A stretch of 64,000 bases of DNA. Origin: Fimbriimonadaceae bacterium (GTDB taxonomy: Bacteria > Armatimonadota > Fimbriimonadia > Fimbriimonadales > Fimbriimonadaceae). Of this stretch, positions 34,016 through 42,023 are shown piece by piece; the stretch's first letter is position 1; each line of letters begins with the position of its first letter. Position numbers and translations under genes: made by a program. The stretch is taken from NCBI GenBank assembly GCA_019187105.1, contig JABAQM010000001.1:1948734-2012733 (forward strand). Direction: 5' to 3'. Under the pieces are notes generated by a model. It saw nothing but the letters and a program-made list of their open reading frames with translations. It was not told the DNA's origin and made no database searches.

Positions 34016-36952
34016 TTAGTGCTGAGTCAGGAATTCGTCGGTGTTGATCAACGTGCTGGCGAGCATCGTCCAGGCGGCGAGCTCGTGGGCGGGAATGTCC
34101 TTTGACGCTGGACTCGTTCCGGCCTTGAGGATGCCTTCGGCCTGCTTCGGATCACTTTCGAATCGATCGCGGTACCGCTTGAGGGCGCCCAGCATCAGCG
34201 AGGCTTCTGTCGGTTTGGGTGGCCGTGAAAGTGCCGCTTCGAAGGCCAGCCGCACTCGAGCCGCGTCATCCTTGCCGGCCGTATAGGCCCGCTCGCCGAA
34301 CTTTCGGGCGCTTTCGAGATACGCCGTCTCGTTCAACGTCACCAGGGCCTGAAGAGGCGTGTTGGTTCGCGATCGCCGAACCGTGCAGGATTCCCGCATG
34401 GGAGCGTCGAATGCCAGCATCGTCGGATGAGGGCTGGTCCGCTTCCAGAAGAGATAAAGGCTTCGCCGATAGATGGCATCGCCCATGTCCTGGACATAGC
34501 GGGACGTGTCGCTCTCGACGAAGGCGATCGCTTCCCAAATTCCATCGGGTTGATATGGTTTGAAACCCTTGCCGCCCGGATTCTCCGTTAGAATGCCCGC
34601 GACATAGAGGGCCTGGTCTCGCAACACCTCGGCATCGAGCCGGAATCGTGGACCTCGGGAAATCAGCCGGTTCTCGGGGTCCATCTGGAGCTTCTGCTTG
34701 GGTACGGTCGATGCCTGACGGAAGGCGTTGGAAACCAAGATTTCTCGGTGAAGCTTCTTCACGCTCCACCCGTTCTTGACGAACCGTACGGCCAAGTAGT
34801 CGAGAAGCTCTGGGTGGGTTGGCCAGTCACCTCGACTGCCAAAGTCTTCAGCGGTCTTCACGATGCCGGTACCAAAGTGCTGCTGCCAGATGCGGTTGAC
34901 AAAGACGCGCGCGACAAGCGGATTCTTTGGATCCACGAGCCACTTGGCGAGTCCGAGCCGATTCTTGGGAAGTTCCTTGGGCCACGGCCCGAAGAGGGCA
35001 GGAAGCGCTCGATACGCACGTTCGATCGGCCGATCATATTCGCCCCGCTTGAGACGATAGGCTTCGCGCGGCTTCTTGAGCTCTTCCGCAATGAGGGTGA
35101 ACGGGACTGCCGCATCGATCTGACGGTATTCGCCCAAGTCACGGCGGTAGTTCTTGGCCGTTGGCGAATCGGGTCCAACCTCGAGATAAGCCTGTCGGAT
35201 CTGCTCGTCGGTGGCCTTGTTTTCAGCGATGGCCTTGGCAAGTGCTCCAATTCGAAGCGTGACTGGATCGCCATAGGAAACGGACAGGCCGTCGGGACCG
35301 ACGCCGTTCACGACTTTGATCAAGATCGTGTTCTCGCCCTTGGCCAGCTTGAAGGCGACTGCATCCTGGTCGACGATCAACCCTCTCGACACCTTGTTGT
35401 CGTGAACGATCTTGCCGTTCAGCCACACCCGGATCGCGTCGTCGCTGCCGAGTCGGAAACCGAAGTCCATTTCCCGGTCGGCACGAATGGTGGTACGGAC
35501 ATAGCCGGCCGCATTTTCCTTCGCGATGAAGTTGTCGACCCTTGCGCCCGGTCGAATATCGATCTTGGTCCACGCCACGTCCTCGCCCTTCTCAGGCGGG
35601 TAGGCGGTCGCGAAAGCCGTATCGAAATTCGGGGCAGGATACGGGGGAGACTTTTCCCATTGCCCGATATCGGGGAGGTTCGCCTTGAAGGCCAAAATCC
35701 AGTCCTTCGCAGATTTGGTGTCGACCTTTGACTCGGCCCCACGTAAGGCGGCCTCGAGGCTCTTGAGCATAGCCTGTTGGTCCGGGCTTGGCGCCTTCAT
35801 GACCGGCGGATGCACTTTGTTGTTGCCATCGAGAGGCGCATCGACGGTGTTGTTGAAAATTGCGAACAGGCCGTAGTAATCCCGTTGCGAGAACGGATCG
35901 TACTTGTGGTCGTGGCATCGAGCGCAGGTTAGGGTCGCGCCCAAGTAAACGGTCGAGGTCGTCTCCACTCGGTCGAACGTATTTTTGGCAAGGAACTCCG
36001 CTTCGATCGCCCCACCCTCGTTCGTGGTCGGGTTCATCCGAATGTAGCCCGTTGCGATCTTCTGATCGATCGTCGGGTTGGGCAGCATATCGCCGGCAAA
36101 TTGCCACACCGTGAATTGGTCGAACGGGAGGTCCTGATTGAACGCGCGCACCACCCAGTCGCGATACGGATAGATCGAGCGCTCGTTATCGAGATGGAGC
36201 CCGTGGGTGTCGCCGTATCGGACCGCATCCAGCCAGTATCTCGCCAGGTGCTCGCCATACCTTGGGCTTGCCAGATAGCGGTCCACCATGGATTCGTAAG
36301 CAGTCGCAGACTTGTCGGAAAGGTAAGCGTTGAGCTCATCGAGTGACGGCGGAAGTCCAGTCAGAGTGAGGGCCACCCGCCGGATTAGCGTTCGCTTGTC
36401 AGCCTCCGGCTCAGGCTTCAGCTTTGCGCGTTCTAGTTCGGCGAGGACAAACCGGTCAACGGGTGATTTTGCCCACTTGGCATCCTTGACCTTGGGGAGA
36501 GTTGGCACCTTGGGCGCGAGGTAGGCCCAGTGGGCCCGGTACTCGCCTCCCTCCTTGATCCACCGCTCGAGGAGGGCGATGTCGTGTGGAGACAGCGGAT
36601 CGAGTCCTTTCGCCGCGGGCGGCATTCGCATGTCGCGATCCTTTGCCGTCACCCGCTCGATCATTTTCGATTTTTCGGGATGCCCTGGCACCATCGCTTG
36701 GTAGCCGCCACGATCTTCGGTTGCGCCCTTGAACGTGTCAAGCCGCATGTTGCCGGTCTCGGCAAGAATTGCCTTGTCGGTGCCGTGGCAGGGCCAGCAA
36801 TGCTTGGCCAGAACCGGACGGATGTCCCGGTTAAAATCGATCTTCTCGGGCAGGGCCGGCTTGGCCTGTTCCGCCAACGGTGTGAACCCGGCACCGAAGC
36901 CAAGCGCAGCAAGCGCAAACAACCATCCCGACCGAGTCAAAATTTCTCGCAT
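34016..36952 (-). CDS. Planctomycete-type cytochrome c/DUF1549/DUF1553 protein
   Basis: The 978-residue exported protein has a signal peptide, an N-terminal cytochrome-like PSCyt1 domain with HCWPCHG (C-x-x-C-H at 52-56), the DUF1549 (PSCyt2) domain (about 160-360) with a second haem site [13 protein letters not shown] (343-347), and a C-terminal DUF1553 (PSD1) domain (about 660-960) with [19 protein letters not shown] and [15 protein letters not shown]. An inserted beta-sandwich (about 455-575: [29 protein letters not shown]) resembles a PA14-like or carbohydrate-binding module. The role is unknown; two haem motifs suggest redox work on an extracellular polymer. ATG 36952 follows GGAGCC; a TTG at 36958 is an alternative. 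Confidence 0.92.
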   Translation of the reverse strand: MREILTRSGWLFALAALGFGAGFTPLAEQAKPALPEKIDFNRDIRPVLAKHCWPCHGTDKAILAETGNMRLDTFKGATEDRGGYQAMVPGHPEKSKMIERVTAKDRDMRMPPAAKGLDPLSPHDIALLERWIKEGGEYRAHWAYLAPKVPTLPKVKDAKWAKSPVDRFVLAELERAKLKPEPEADKRTLIRRVALTLTGLPPSLDELNAYLSDKSATAYESMVDRYLASPRYGEHLARYWLDAVRYGDTHGLHLDNERSIYPYRDWVVRAFNQDLPFDQFTVWQFAGDMLPNPTIDQKIATGYIRMNPTTNEGGAIEAEFLAKNTFDRVETTSTVYLGATLTCARCHDHKYDPFSQRDYYGLFAIFNNTVDAPLDGNNKVHPPVMKAPSPDQQAMLKSLEAALRGAESKVDTKSAKDWILAFKANLPDIGQWEKSPPYPAPNFDTAFATAYPPEKGEDVAWTKIDIRPGARVDNFIAKENAAGYVRTTIRADREMDFGFRLGSDDAIRVWLNGKIVHDNKVSRGLIVDQDAVAFKLAKGENTILIKVVNGVGPDGLSVSYGDPVTLRIGALAKAIAENKATDEQIRQAYLEVGPDSPTAKNYRRDLGEYRQIDAAVPFTLIAEELKKPREAYRLKRGEYDRPIERAYRALPALFGPWPKELPKNRLGLAKWLVDPKNPLVARVFVNRIWQQHFGTGIVKTAEDFGSRGDWPTHPELLDYLAVRFVKNGWSVKKLHREILVSNAFRQASTVPKQKLQMDPENRLISRGPRFRLDAEVLRDQALYVAGILTENPGGKGFKPYQPDGIWEAIAFVESDTSRYVQDMGDAIYRRSLYLFWKRTSPHPTMLAFDAPMRESCTVRRSRTNTPLQALVTLNETAYLESARKFGERAYTAGKDDAARVRLAFEAALSRPPKPTEASLMLGALKRYRDRFESDPKQAEGILKAGTSPASKDIPAHELAAWTMLASTLINTDEFLTQH

Positions 36953-36982
36953 CCCCAAGGCTCCAGTATACGACGGGTTAGC

Positions 36983-37450
36983 CTATTTGACCCTGCGGTA
37001 GTCGGCCCTTGTGGTGAGTTTCCATTCCCCGGCCACCTTTAGCTCGACACGGACCTTGAAATGGTCGGCGTTCTGCGGTTCGAAGGTCAACCGAAGTGGG
37101 GGCTGGGCCGACGTCAGAACGAGGTTCTTCGCCTCCACCTTGCCTTGGAATTCTATGGGCTTCTTCGATGCCGAAGAGAACCACCATGCGGAGACGTCGC
37201 TGCCGTTCTCGGTGAAAAGGATGTGGTTCTCGTACTTGTTGTTGTCGATCTCGAAATGCTCGTCCAGTTGGACAAACCCTCCCCTAAGGGCAGGTTTCGC
37301 CACCGAGTGGCAAACGAAGGGCACTTCCTGCGAACCCCTGATGGATACTTCCTCGGACCGCCAGCTACCGATGAGGAACGCGAGGTTGGCTGGGGCGGGT
37401 GCGGACTGGAGATGGGAAGCAATCGCGAGGAGTGCGGCAAGGCTGGCCAT
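36983..37450 (-). CDS. secreted DUF1579-like lipocalin-type protein
   Basis: The 155-residue protein has an N-terminal hydrophobic leader (MASLAALLAIASHLQSAPA) and begins its mature part with LAFLIGSWRSEEVSI, the L-x-G-x-W opening of the DUF1579/THAP4-like beta-barrel group. HEFEIDNNKYENHILFTENG-like sequence (FEIDNNKYENHILF) and WWFSSASKKPIEFQGKV follow as barrel strands. Ligand and function are unknown. It is divergent from the selenoprotein gene with only 32 nt between the start codons, and a TAACGT box sits 6 nt before its ATG. Confidence 0.72.
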   Translation of the reverse strand: MASLAALLAIASHLQSAPAPANLAFLIGSWRSEEVSIRGSQEVPFVCHSVAKPALRGGFVQLDEHFEIDNNKYENHILFTENGSDVSAWWFSSASKKPIEFQGKVEAKNLVLTSAQPPLRLTFEPQNADHFKVRVELKVAGEWKLTTRADYRRVK

Positions 37451-37456
37451 GGCTGC

Positions 37457-37462
37457 ACGTTA
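37457..37462 (-). promoter_or_regulatory. candidate -10 box, leaderless start
   Basis: TAACGT on the minus strand is separated from the ATG at 37450 by six bases. It lies 8 bp from the divergent TACAAT box. Confidence 0.35.
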
Positions 37463-37470
37463 CCCGGCGC

Positions 37471-37476
37471 TACAAT
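37471..37476 (+). promoter_or_regulatory. candidate -10 box of the selenoprotein gene
   Basis: TACAAT is separated from the ATG at 37483 by six bases, so the transcript would start at the start codon. No Shine-Dalgarno sequence fits in the space. Confidence 0.4.
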
Positions 37477-37482
37477 CGAGCC

Positions 37483-37740
37483 ATGAGAATCTCGATCACG
37501 TTTTGTGTGGAATGAAACTACACACCGAAGGCCGCCGGTCTGGCGACCGAACTGGTAGAGGCATTTAGAGGCACCGTCGGCAAGGGCCACCCGATCCAGT
37601 CGATCGAGCTCATTCCCTCGGGCGGAGGAGTATTCGATGTCGTTGCCGATGGTGAGCTGGTCTTCTCCAAAAAGGCGGTGGGACGGCATGCCCGTCAGGG
37701 AGAGGTCCTGTCCATCATCAGAAAAAGCCTGCAACTCTAG
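37483..37740 (+). CDS. SelT/SelW/SelH (Rdx) family selenoprotein, TGA read as selenocysteine
   Basis: The frame from ATG 37483 to TAG 37740 has 86 codons with a single in-frame TGA (37513-37515) at codon 11. Read as selenocysteine it gives MRISITFCVEU followed by NYTPKAAGLATELVE, then IQSIELIPSGGGVFDVV, DGELVFSKK and a helical end. This is the full-length SelW-like fold: a C-x-x-U redox motif after the first strand (C8, U11), the aromatic/proline segment and the S-G-G-x-F-x-V and G-x-x-x-F-S-K-K strands. Cysteine homologues have C-x-x-C there. A hairpin with loop GGTCT follows the TGA. These proteins are thioredoxin-like oxidoreductases of uncertain substrate. Ordinary gene calling would split or miss it. 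Confidence 0.88.
37533..37545 (+). promoter_or_regulatory. apical hairpin of a bacterial SECIS-like element
   Basis: CGCC and GGCG close the 5-nt loop GGTCT; the first loop G lies 21 nt after the TGA codon. The loop matches the GGUCU known from the E. coli fdhF SECIS, and the distance is within the range of bacterial elements. Confidence 0.7.
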
Positions 37741-37766
37741 AATTTCGTAGAATGGTAGTCACGACT

Positions 37767-38642
37767 ATGAGGATCGCCTGGCTATTGCTGACGTTGTGCG
37801 CGTTTTCCGTCGCTCCCGCCCAAGATTCGGAAGCTACGGTCAAGCTCAATCGACTCCTGCAGGACTGGTCCGAATCCGCCGGCACAACCGCCGTTTGCGT
37901 CGACGCGATCGCCAATATCCAGGTGAAGCGCCCGGAAAGCGCTCCAAAGACCCCCGAAATGCTTGAGAAGCAGCTTGTGGGTATCGTCGCCCAAACCGGC
38001 CAGCCGGTCCAGATCATCAAGATCATGCTGCCGCCTCCGCCGGCAGGCAGAAAGTGGAATGCGGCGGAACTCCTCCACTTCGTTCGAGCTCAGCAGGCGC
38101 TGGTGCGGCGACCCTTGCCGGAGGTCAACGACGAAACCGTCGTGGTACTCGGTGCGGAATTCTACAAGCAGGAGTTCACGAAGGCCAACAACCTCGGACT
38201 CAAGCCGGTTTACGTCTTGGCGCTGCGCTATGCCAACTTCGGTGGGATATGGGATACGACCTACGGTGAAATGCGCATCACCCAGCGCGGCACAAAGGTG
38301 ACCGGGACCTACACCTCTGGCGATGGAGTGATTGAAGGCGAAGTCGTCGGAGACGAGCTCCGCGTGCGCTGGTACGAGCGCGGTAACCAATCCGGCGGTT
38401 ACGCATCCTACAAGATCTCCGACGACGGCAACTCGTTTAGCGGGCCCTGGAACTATGACACCGACCCAGAGCGGCAGGCGGGTACGTGGAATGGCCGAAG
38501 GCAGGGAACCGGCAAACTCCAGCGCGGACCCGGTCAGTCCCTCCAGCTTGGGGGCCAACTCTTGCAACTCGACGGGAATTTGGCGATCGAGCAGTTAGAA
38601 CTTATCGAGGCGATCCGGAAGAAGAAAGACGGCGGGGGCTAG
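37767..38642 (+). CDS. secreted hypothetical protein
   Basis: The 291-residue product starts MRIAWLLLTLCAFSVAPAQ, a clear signal peptide. The N-terminal half is helical with a proline-rich segment (IMLPPPPAGRKW). The C-terminal half has a repeated beta pattern, WDTTYGEMRITQRGTKVTG, GDGVIEGEVVGDELRVRWYE and YKISDDGNSFSGPWNY, of the type seen at the ends of other secreted proteins where strands with G-x-W build a small barrel. Function is not recognised. TAGAAT lies 13 nt before this ATG; an in-frame ATG five codons upstream overlaps that box and is less likely. It follows the selenoprotein gene by 26 nt. Confidence 0.68.
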   Translation: MRIAWLLLTLCAFSVAPAQDSEATVKLNRLLQDWSESAGTTAVCVDAIANIQVKRPESAPKTPEMLEKQLVGIVAQTGQPVQIIKIMLPPPPAGRKWNAAELLHFVRAQQALVRRPLPEVNDETVVVLGAEFYKQEFTKANNLGLKPVYVLALRYANFGGIWDTTYGEMRITQRGTKVTGTYTSGDGVIEGEVVGDELRVRWYERGNQSGGYASYKISDDGNSFSGPWNYDTDPERQAGTWNGRRQGTGKLQRGPGQSLQLGGQLLQLDGNLAIEQLELIEAIRKKKDGGG

Positions 38643-38685
38643 TTCCACGCGCGTTTGCGAGTTAACTCGTCGCTTGGTGCTCCGG

Positions 38686-38691
38686 TAACCT
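38686..38691 (+). promoter_or_regulatory. candidate -10 box, leaderless start
   Basis: TAACCT is followed by seven bases and the ATG at 38699. No Shine-Dalgarno sequence is seen. Confidence 0.4.
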
Positions 38692-38698
38692 AGCCGCC

Positions 38699-40711
38699 AT
38701 GCCCAAGCGACCGATCCGAGCCGAGGATCTCCTGCGCATCGTGTTTGTAGGCGATCCTCAGATCAGCCCCGACGGCCAGCGAGTACTTTACTCCCGCAAG
38801 CACATCGACGAAAAGAACAAGTACGTCACGCAGCTTTGTGCGGTGGACATGGACGGATGCGTCAAGCAGCTCACCCAGGGTGAGGGCGGAGCGGGCAATG
38901 GTCGGTGGTCGCCAGACGGCACCTCGATCGCCTTCATTAGCGGCCGCGAAAAGCCCGCGCCACAGATCTTCGTTCTTCCCTTGGATGGCGGGGAGGCGAA
39001 GAAGCTGACCTCCCTCGGCGAAGGAGCGATCGGCGATTTGAACTGGTCGCCGGACGGCAAGCGGATCGCCTTCACCTATCGTCCGACCCATCCCAACCGG
39101 ACCACCGAGGCTGCAAAGAAGCGGGAGGAGCAGGGCTTGAGCACTCCGCCTTGGGTCCTGGACGACATTTATTATCGATTGGACGGCGACGGCTATTTCG
39201 GGCCGCAGAGACATGCCATTTGGGTTGTGGAGCTTGAAACCGGGGAGGCACGGGAACTCTACGCAGGCAGCGCGATCGGCTGGTACAGCTTCGCCTGGTC
39301 ACCGACTGGAACCGAACTCGCAGTTGCCCATGCGGTCGAAAAGCGGCCCCTGGCCGGGCCCGCGAACGACCAGATCTTCCGCGTGGACATGGACGGTCAA
39401 GCATGGATGCTCGAGGGCCTGCCGAAGGGCGAGAAAGTTGCGGTTGCCTGGTCGCCGGACGGCAAGTCGATCGCTTACATCGGGGATGACAAGAACGAAA
39501 CGGGTTGGGGCGTGAACAACACCAAGCTGTTCGTGGTCAGCGCGGACGGTGGCTCCTGCCGATGCCTCACCGGTGACACAGACTATTGCCTCAGCGTGAT
39601 GGGCTTGAGCGACACCAGAGAAGCCTACGGCTTCGCGGCTGCCCACTGGTCACCTGATTCTCAGGCGGTCTACGTCAGCGTCGGATGGCATGGGGGTACT
39701 CAGATCGGCTTCGTGCCGATCGAATCGGGTGGCGTCGAGCTTCTGACCAAGGGCAACCACACCATTGGAGTTGGCAACATCAGCAAAGATGGCGAGCGGA
39801 TCGCCTGCGCATGGGGTGACGCAACTCACATCAGCGAGATCGCCGTCTACGACCTCAACGAGCACGCAGAGGCGCCTCGGGTCCTGACGCACGAGAATCA
39901 AAAGTTTCATCAGGAAATCGAGCTGGTCGAACCGGAAGAGCTCTGGCTGGATTCGACCGACGACACCAAGGTGCATGCCTGGGTGATGAAGCCGGTCGAT
40001 TACCTGGAACCTCAGCGGTATCCCGCCGTGCTCGAGATCCATGGCGGTCCCCACGCCCAGTACGGATGGGCCTTCTTCCATGAGTTCCAGTTGCTCGCTT
40101 CGGAAGGCTACGTGGTCGTATACAGCAATCCACGGGGCAGCAAGGGCTACGGCGAAGGCTGGACGGCGGCAATCAAAGGCAAATGGGGCGACAAGGACTG
40201 GGCTGACATCCAGACCGTGACCCGCTGGATGCAGCACCAACCCTACATTCACCCCGGACGGATGGGCGTTATGGGAGGGTCGTACGGCGGCTATATGACG
40301 AACTGGGCGATCGGTCACACGAGGGATTTCAAGGCGGCGATCACCGACCGCTGCGTCAGCAACATGGTCAGCATGGGAGGGTCGTCGGACTTTCCGTTCG
40401 TCGAAGACAGCTACTGGCCGGGTGCGCCATGGGGCAACCATGAGAAGGTAGCCGAGCTCTGGCGACAATCTCCGCTTGCCTACTTCGACGAGGTCGAGAC
40501 CCCAACGCTGATCATCCACAGCGAAGGCGACCTGCGGTGCAACATCGAGCAAGGTGAGGCGGTGTTTTCGTGCCTGCAGCAGCGCGGCATCGAATCGCGC
40601 TTCGTCCGTTATCCGAGCTCGACCTCACATGGCATGTCGAGAGGAGGACCTCCCGACCTCAGGCTCCACCGATTGGGCGAAATCGTCGCATGGTGGAAGA
40701 AGCATCTATAA
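38699..40711 (+). CDS. S9 family (prolyl oligopeptidase-like) peptidase
   Basis: The 670-residue protein has an N-terminal propeller of WD40-like beta repeats (WSPDGTSIAFI, WSPDGKRIAFT, WSPDGKSIAYI, ISKDGERIACA) and a C-terminal alpha/beta hydrolase domain. The catalytic triad is S528 in GGSYGGYMTNW, D611 in HSEGDLRCNIEQ and H644 in SSTSHGMSRGG. The layout is that of acylaminoacyl/dipeptidyl peptidases, which release amino acids or dipeptides from short peptides. There is no signal peptide, so it is probably cytoplasmic. It is monocistronic or leads a pair with the gene at 40775. Confidence 0.93.
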   Translation: MPKRPIRAEDLLRIVFVGDPQISPDGQRVLYSRKHIDEKNKYVTQLCAVDMDGCVKQLTQGEGGAGNGRWSPDGTSIAFISGREKPAPQIFVLPLDGGEAKKLTSLGEGAIGDLNWSPDGKRIAFTYRPTHPNRTTEAAKKREEQGLSTPPWVLDDIYYRLDGDGYFGPQRHAIWVVELETGEARELYAGSAIGWYSFAWSPTGTELAVAHAVEKRPLAGPANDQIFRVDMDGQAWMLEGLPKGEKVAVAWSPDGKSIAYIGDDKNETGWGVNNTKLFVVSADGGSCRCLTGDTDYCLSVMGLSDTREAYGFAAAHWSPDSQAVYVSVGWHGGTQIGFVPIESGGVELLTKGNHTIGVGNISKDGERIACAWGDATHISEIAVYDLNEHAEAPRVLTHENQKFHQEIELVEPEELWLDSTDDTKVHAWVMKPVDYLEPQRYPAVLEIHGGPHAQYGWAFFHEFQLLASEGYVVVYSNPRGSKGYGEGWTAAIKGKWGDKDWADIQTVTRWMQHQPYIHPGRMGVMGGSYGGYMTNWAIGHTRDFKAAITDRCVSNMVSMGGSSDFPFVEDSYWPGAPWGNHEKVAELWRQSPLAYFDEVETPTLIIHSEGDLRCNIEQGEAVFSCLQQRGIESRFVRYPSSTSHGMSRGGPPDLRLHRLGEIVAWWKKHL

Positions 40712-40774
40712 CCGCAACGGTCCGGTGGTCAGGAGGCTCGGCTTGGGGTTCACTCACAGTTCATTCGTCGCAAC

Positions 40775-41386
40775 ATGAGGGCACTGATTTACGGTTGTTT
40801 GGCGTTCGTACCGGTGGCCGCCTCGGCCGACCGACTCATCACCATTCCCACGGGAAGCAAGATTCTCTTTCGAAACATGAAGGTGGAGTCGTTCTTTCTT
40901 CCCAGCGAATCCAATCGCTCGCTGACCTACTTCGGCTACGGGATCGATCGGTCCTTCGATGCGGAAATCGTCATCGACCGCCTGTCGCAGCGCAAAGTCA
41001 GGGGGACGTTCAACTTCTCATGGAACTATGTGCCAGCCGTCGTCGATGTCTCGCCGGGGATCACGATTGGCATCCGAGACGGCCTGGACCAGACCGGCGA
41101 GGGTCGCTCGGTCTACTTGGCCACGAGCAATCGCTTCTTCCTCGACGGCGACTTCAACTCTGACCTTTATGGGGAGCTGATCATGGGTTTCGGCATCGGT
41201 GGCTTTCGGGGCGCGTTTACGGGCCTGTCACTGCCCGTTTCTTCTCAGTTCCGGTTGGTTGCGGAGTACGACAGCCGCCGCATCACGGCTGGGTTGGACT
41301 ATCGACCGGACAAGGCGATTCAGCTTCGGCTGCTGGTTCGGGACGGGAGCCCGTTTCTTGGTTTGACGCTGACCCGGCGATTCTGA
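40775..41386 (+). CDS. exported beta-barrel-like hypothetical protein
   Basis: The 203-residue product has a signal peptide (MRALIYGCLAFVPVAASA). The rest is rich in alternating strands ending in a terminal phenylalanine: SLTYFGYGIDRSFDAEIVI, RKVRGTFNFSWNYVPAVV, RRITAGLDYRPDKAIQLRLL and FLGLTLTRRF. The final strand and terminal Phe resemble the C-terminal signal of outer-membrane barrels, suggesting an outer-membrane protein, but the size allows only about eight to ten strands. Function is unknown. Its last 104 nt overlap the convergent acyltransferase gene. Confidence 0.65.
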   Translation: MRALIYGCLAFVPVAASADRLITIPTGSKILFRNMKVESFFLPSESNRSLTYFGYGIDRSFDAEIVIDRLSQRKVRGTFNFSWNYVPAVVDVSPGITIGIRDGLDQTGEGRSVYLATSNRFFLDGDFNSDLYGELIMGFGIGGFRGAFTGLSLPVSSQFRLVAEYDSRRITAGLDYRPDKAIQLRLLVRDGSPFLGLTLTRRF

Positions 41387-42023
41387 GGGTCTGGCCGGCA
41401 GCAGCGGTGCATTCGATTAACCGCTCGGCCAGGTGGGCCATGAATTTTGCGCGGCCCTCTTTATCGGGCAAGCCGGCGGCGATTTCCTCGTAATGGATGG
41501 GCCGGTCGATGACGACGCGGATTCGGCCCCGCTTGGGCCATTTGGAGCCACGGGGAAGCATGCCGTGGGTTCCAGCGATTCCGATCGGCAAGACTTTCGC
41601 GCCGGTGCGCTTGGCCATGACGGCAATGCCGGTATTCAATTTGCCGAGGTTGACGCCATCGCCGCGAGTGCCTTCCGGAAAGACCAGCAAGGCCTTTCCT
41701 TCTTCCAGCAGCGAGATGGCTTTCCGCAGGGCCTCCATATCCTGCCCTCCCCGCTTGAGGGGAAACGCCCGAAGGGATCGAATCCAGGGTCCGAGGATCG
41801 GGACCTTGAAGAGCTCCTCCTTGGCCATAAAGCTGATCTCGCGTACGACGGCACAAGCAACTACGGGGGGATCAAGGTTACTGAAGTGAACCGGGGCTAC
41901 GATGAGCGGGCCGTCCGGGGGCACATTTTCACGGCCCGTCGTCCGCATCCCCCCGAAAGCGCCCAAGGCGAGGTGCTCGGCGACCCAGCGGTTGAAACGG
42001 TACCAAAGGTTGCCCCGCGTCAC
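41283..42023 (-). CDS. PlsC-like 1-acyl-glycerol-3-phosphate acyltransferase
   Basis: The 246-residue protein has the acyltransferase motifs: VHFSNLDPP (H-x4-D, motif I), a KRGG region (motif II), FPEGTRGDG (motif III) and LPIGIAGTHGMLPRG (motif IV). It would acylate lysophosphatidic acid or a related lipid at the membrane. The ATG overlaps the stop of the upstream esterase-like gene (ATGA), so translation is coupled. The C-terminal 40 residues are proline/glutamate-rich and unrelated to the fold; they are encoded in the region overlapping the convergent barrel gene. Confidence 0.9.
   Translation of the reverse strand: MTRGNLWYRFNRWVAEHLALGAFGGMRTTGRENVPPDGPLIVAPVHFSNLDPPVVACAVVREISFMAKEELFKVPILGPWIRSLRAFPLKRGGQDMEALRKAISLLEEGKALLVFPEGTRGDGVNLGKLNTGIAVMAKRTGAKVLPIGIAGTHGMLPRGSKWPKRGRIRVVIDRPIHYEEIAAGLPDKEGRAKFMAHLAERLIECTAAAGQTLRIAGSASNQETGSRPEPAAEAESPCPVDSPTQP

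Noticed and set aside
34748..35731. Open frame of 327 codons on the plus strand
   Set aside because: Antisense to the DUF1549/DUF1553 gene, with no supported domain or start signal.
37513..37515. TGA as a sign of a pseudogene or frameshift in the Rdx gene
   Set aside because: Only one stop occurs, at the exact redox position, both sides stay in the same frame and are well conserved in pattern, and a SECIS-like hairpin follows.
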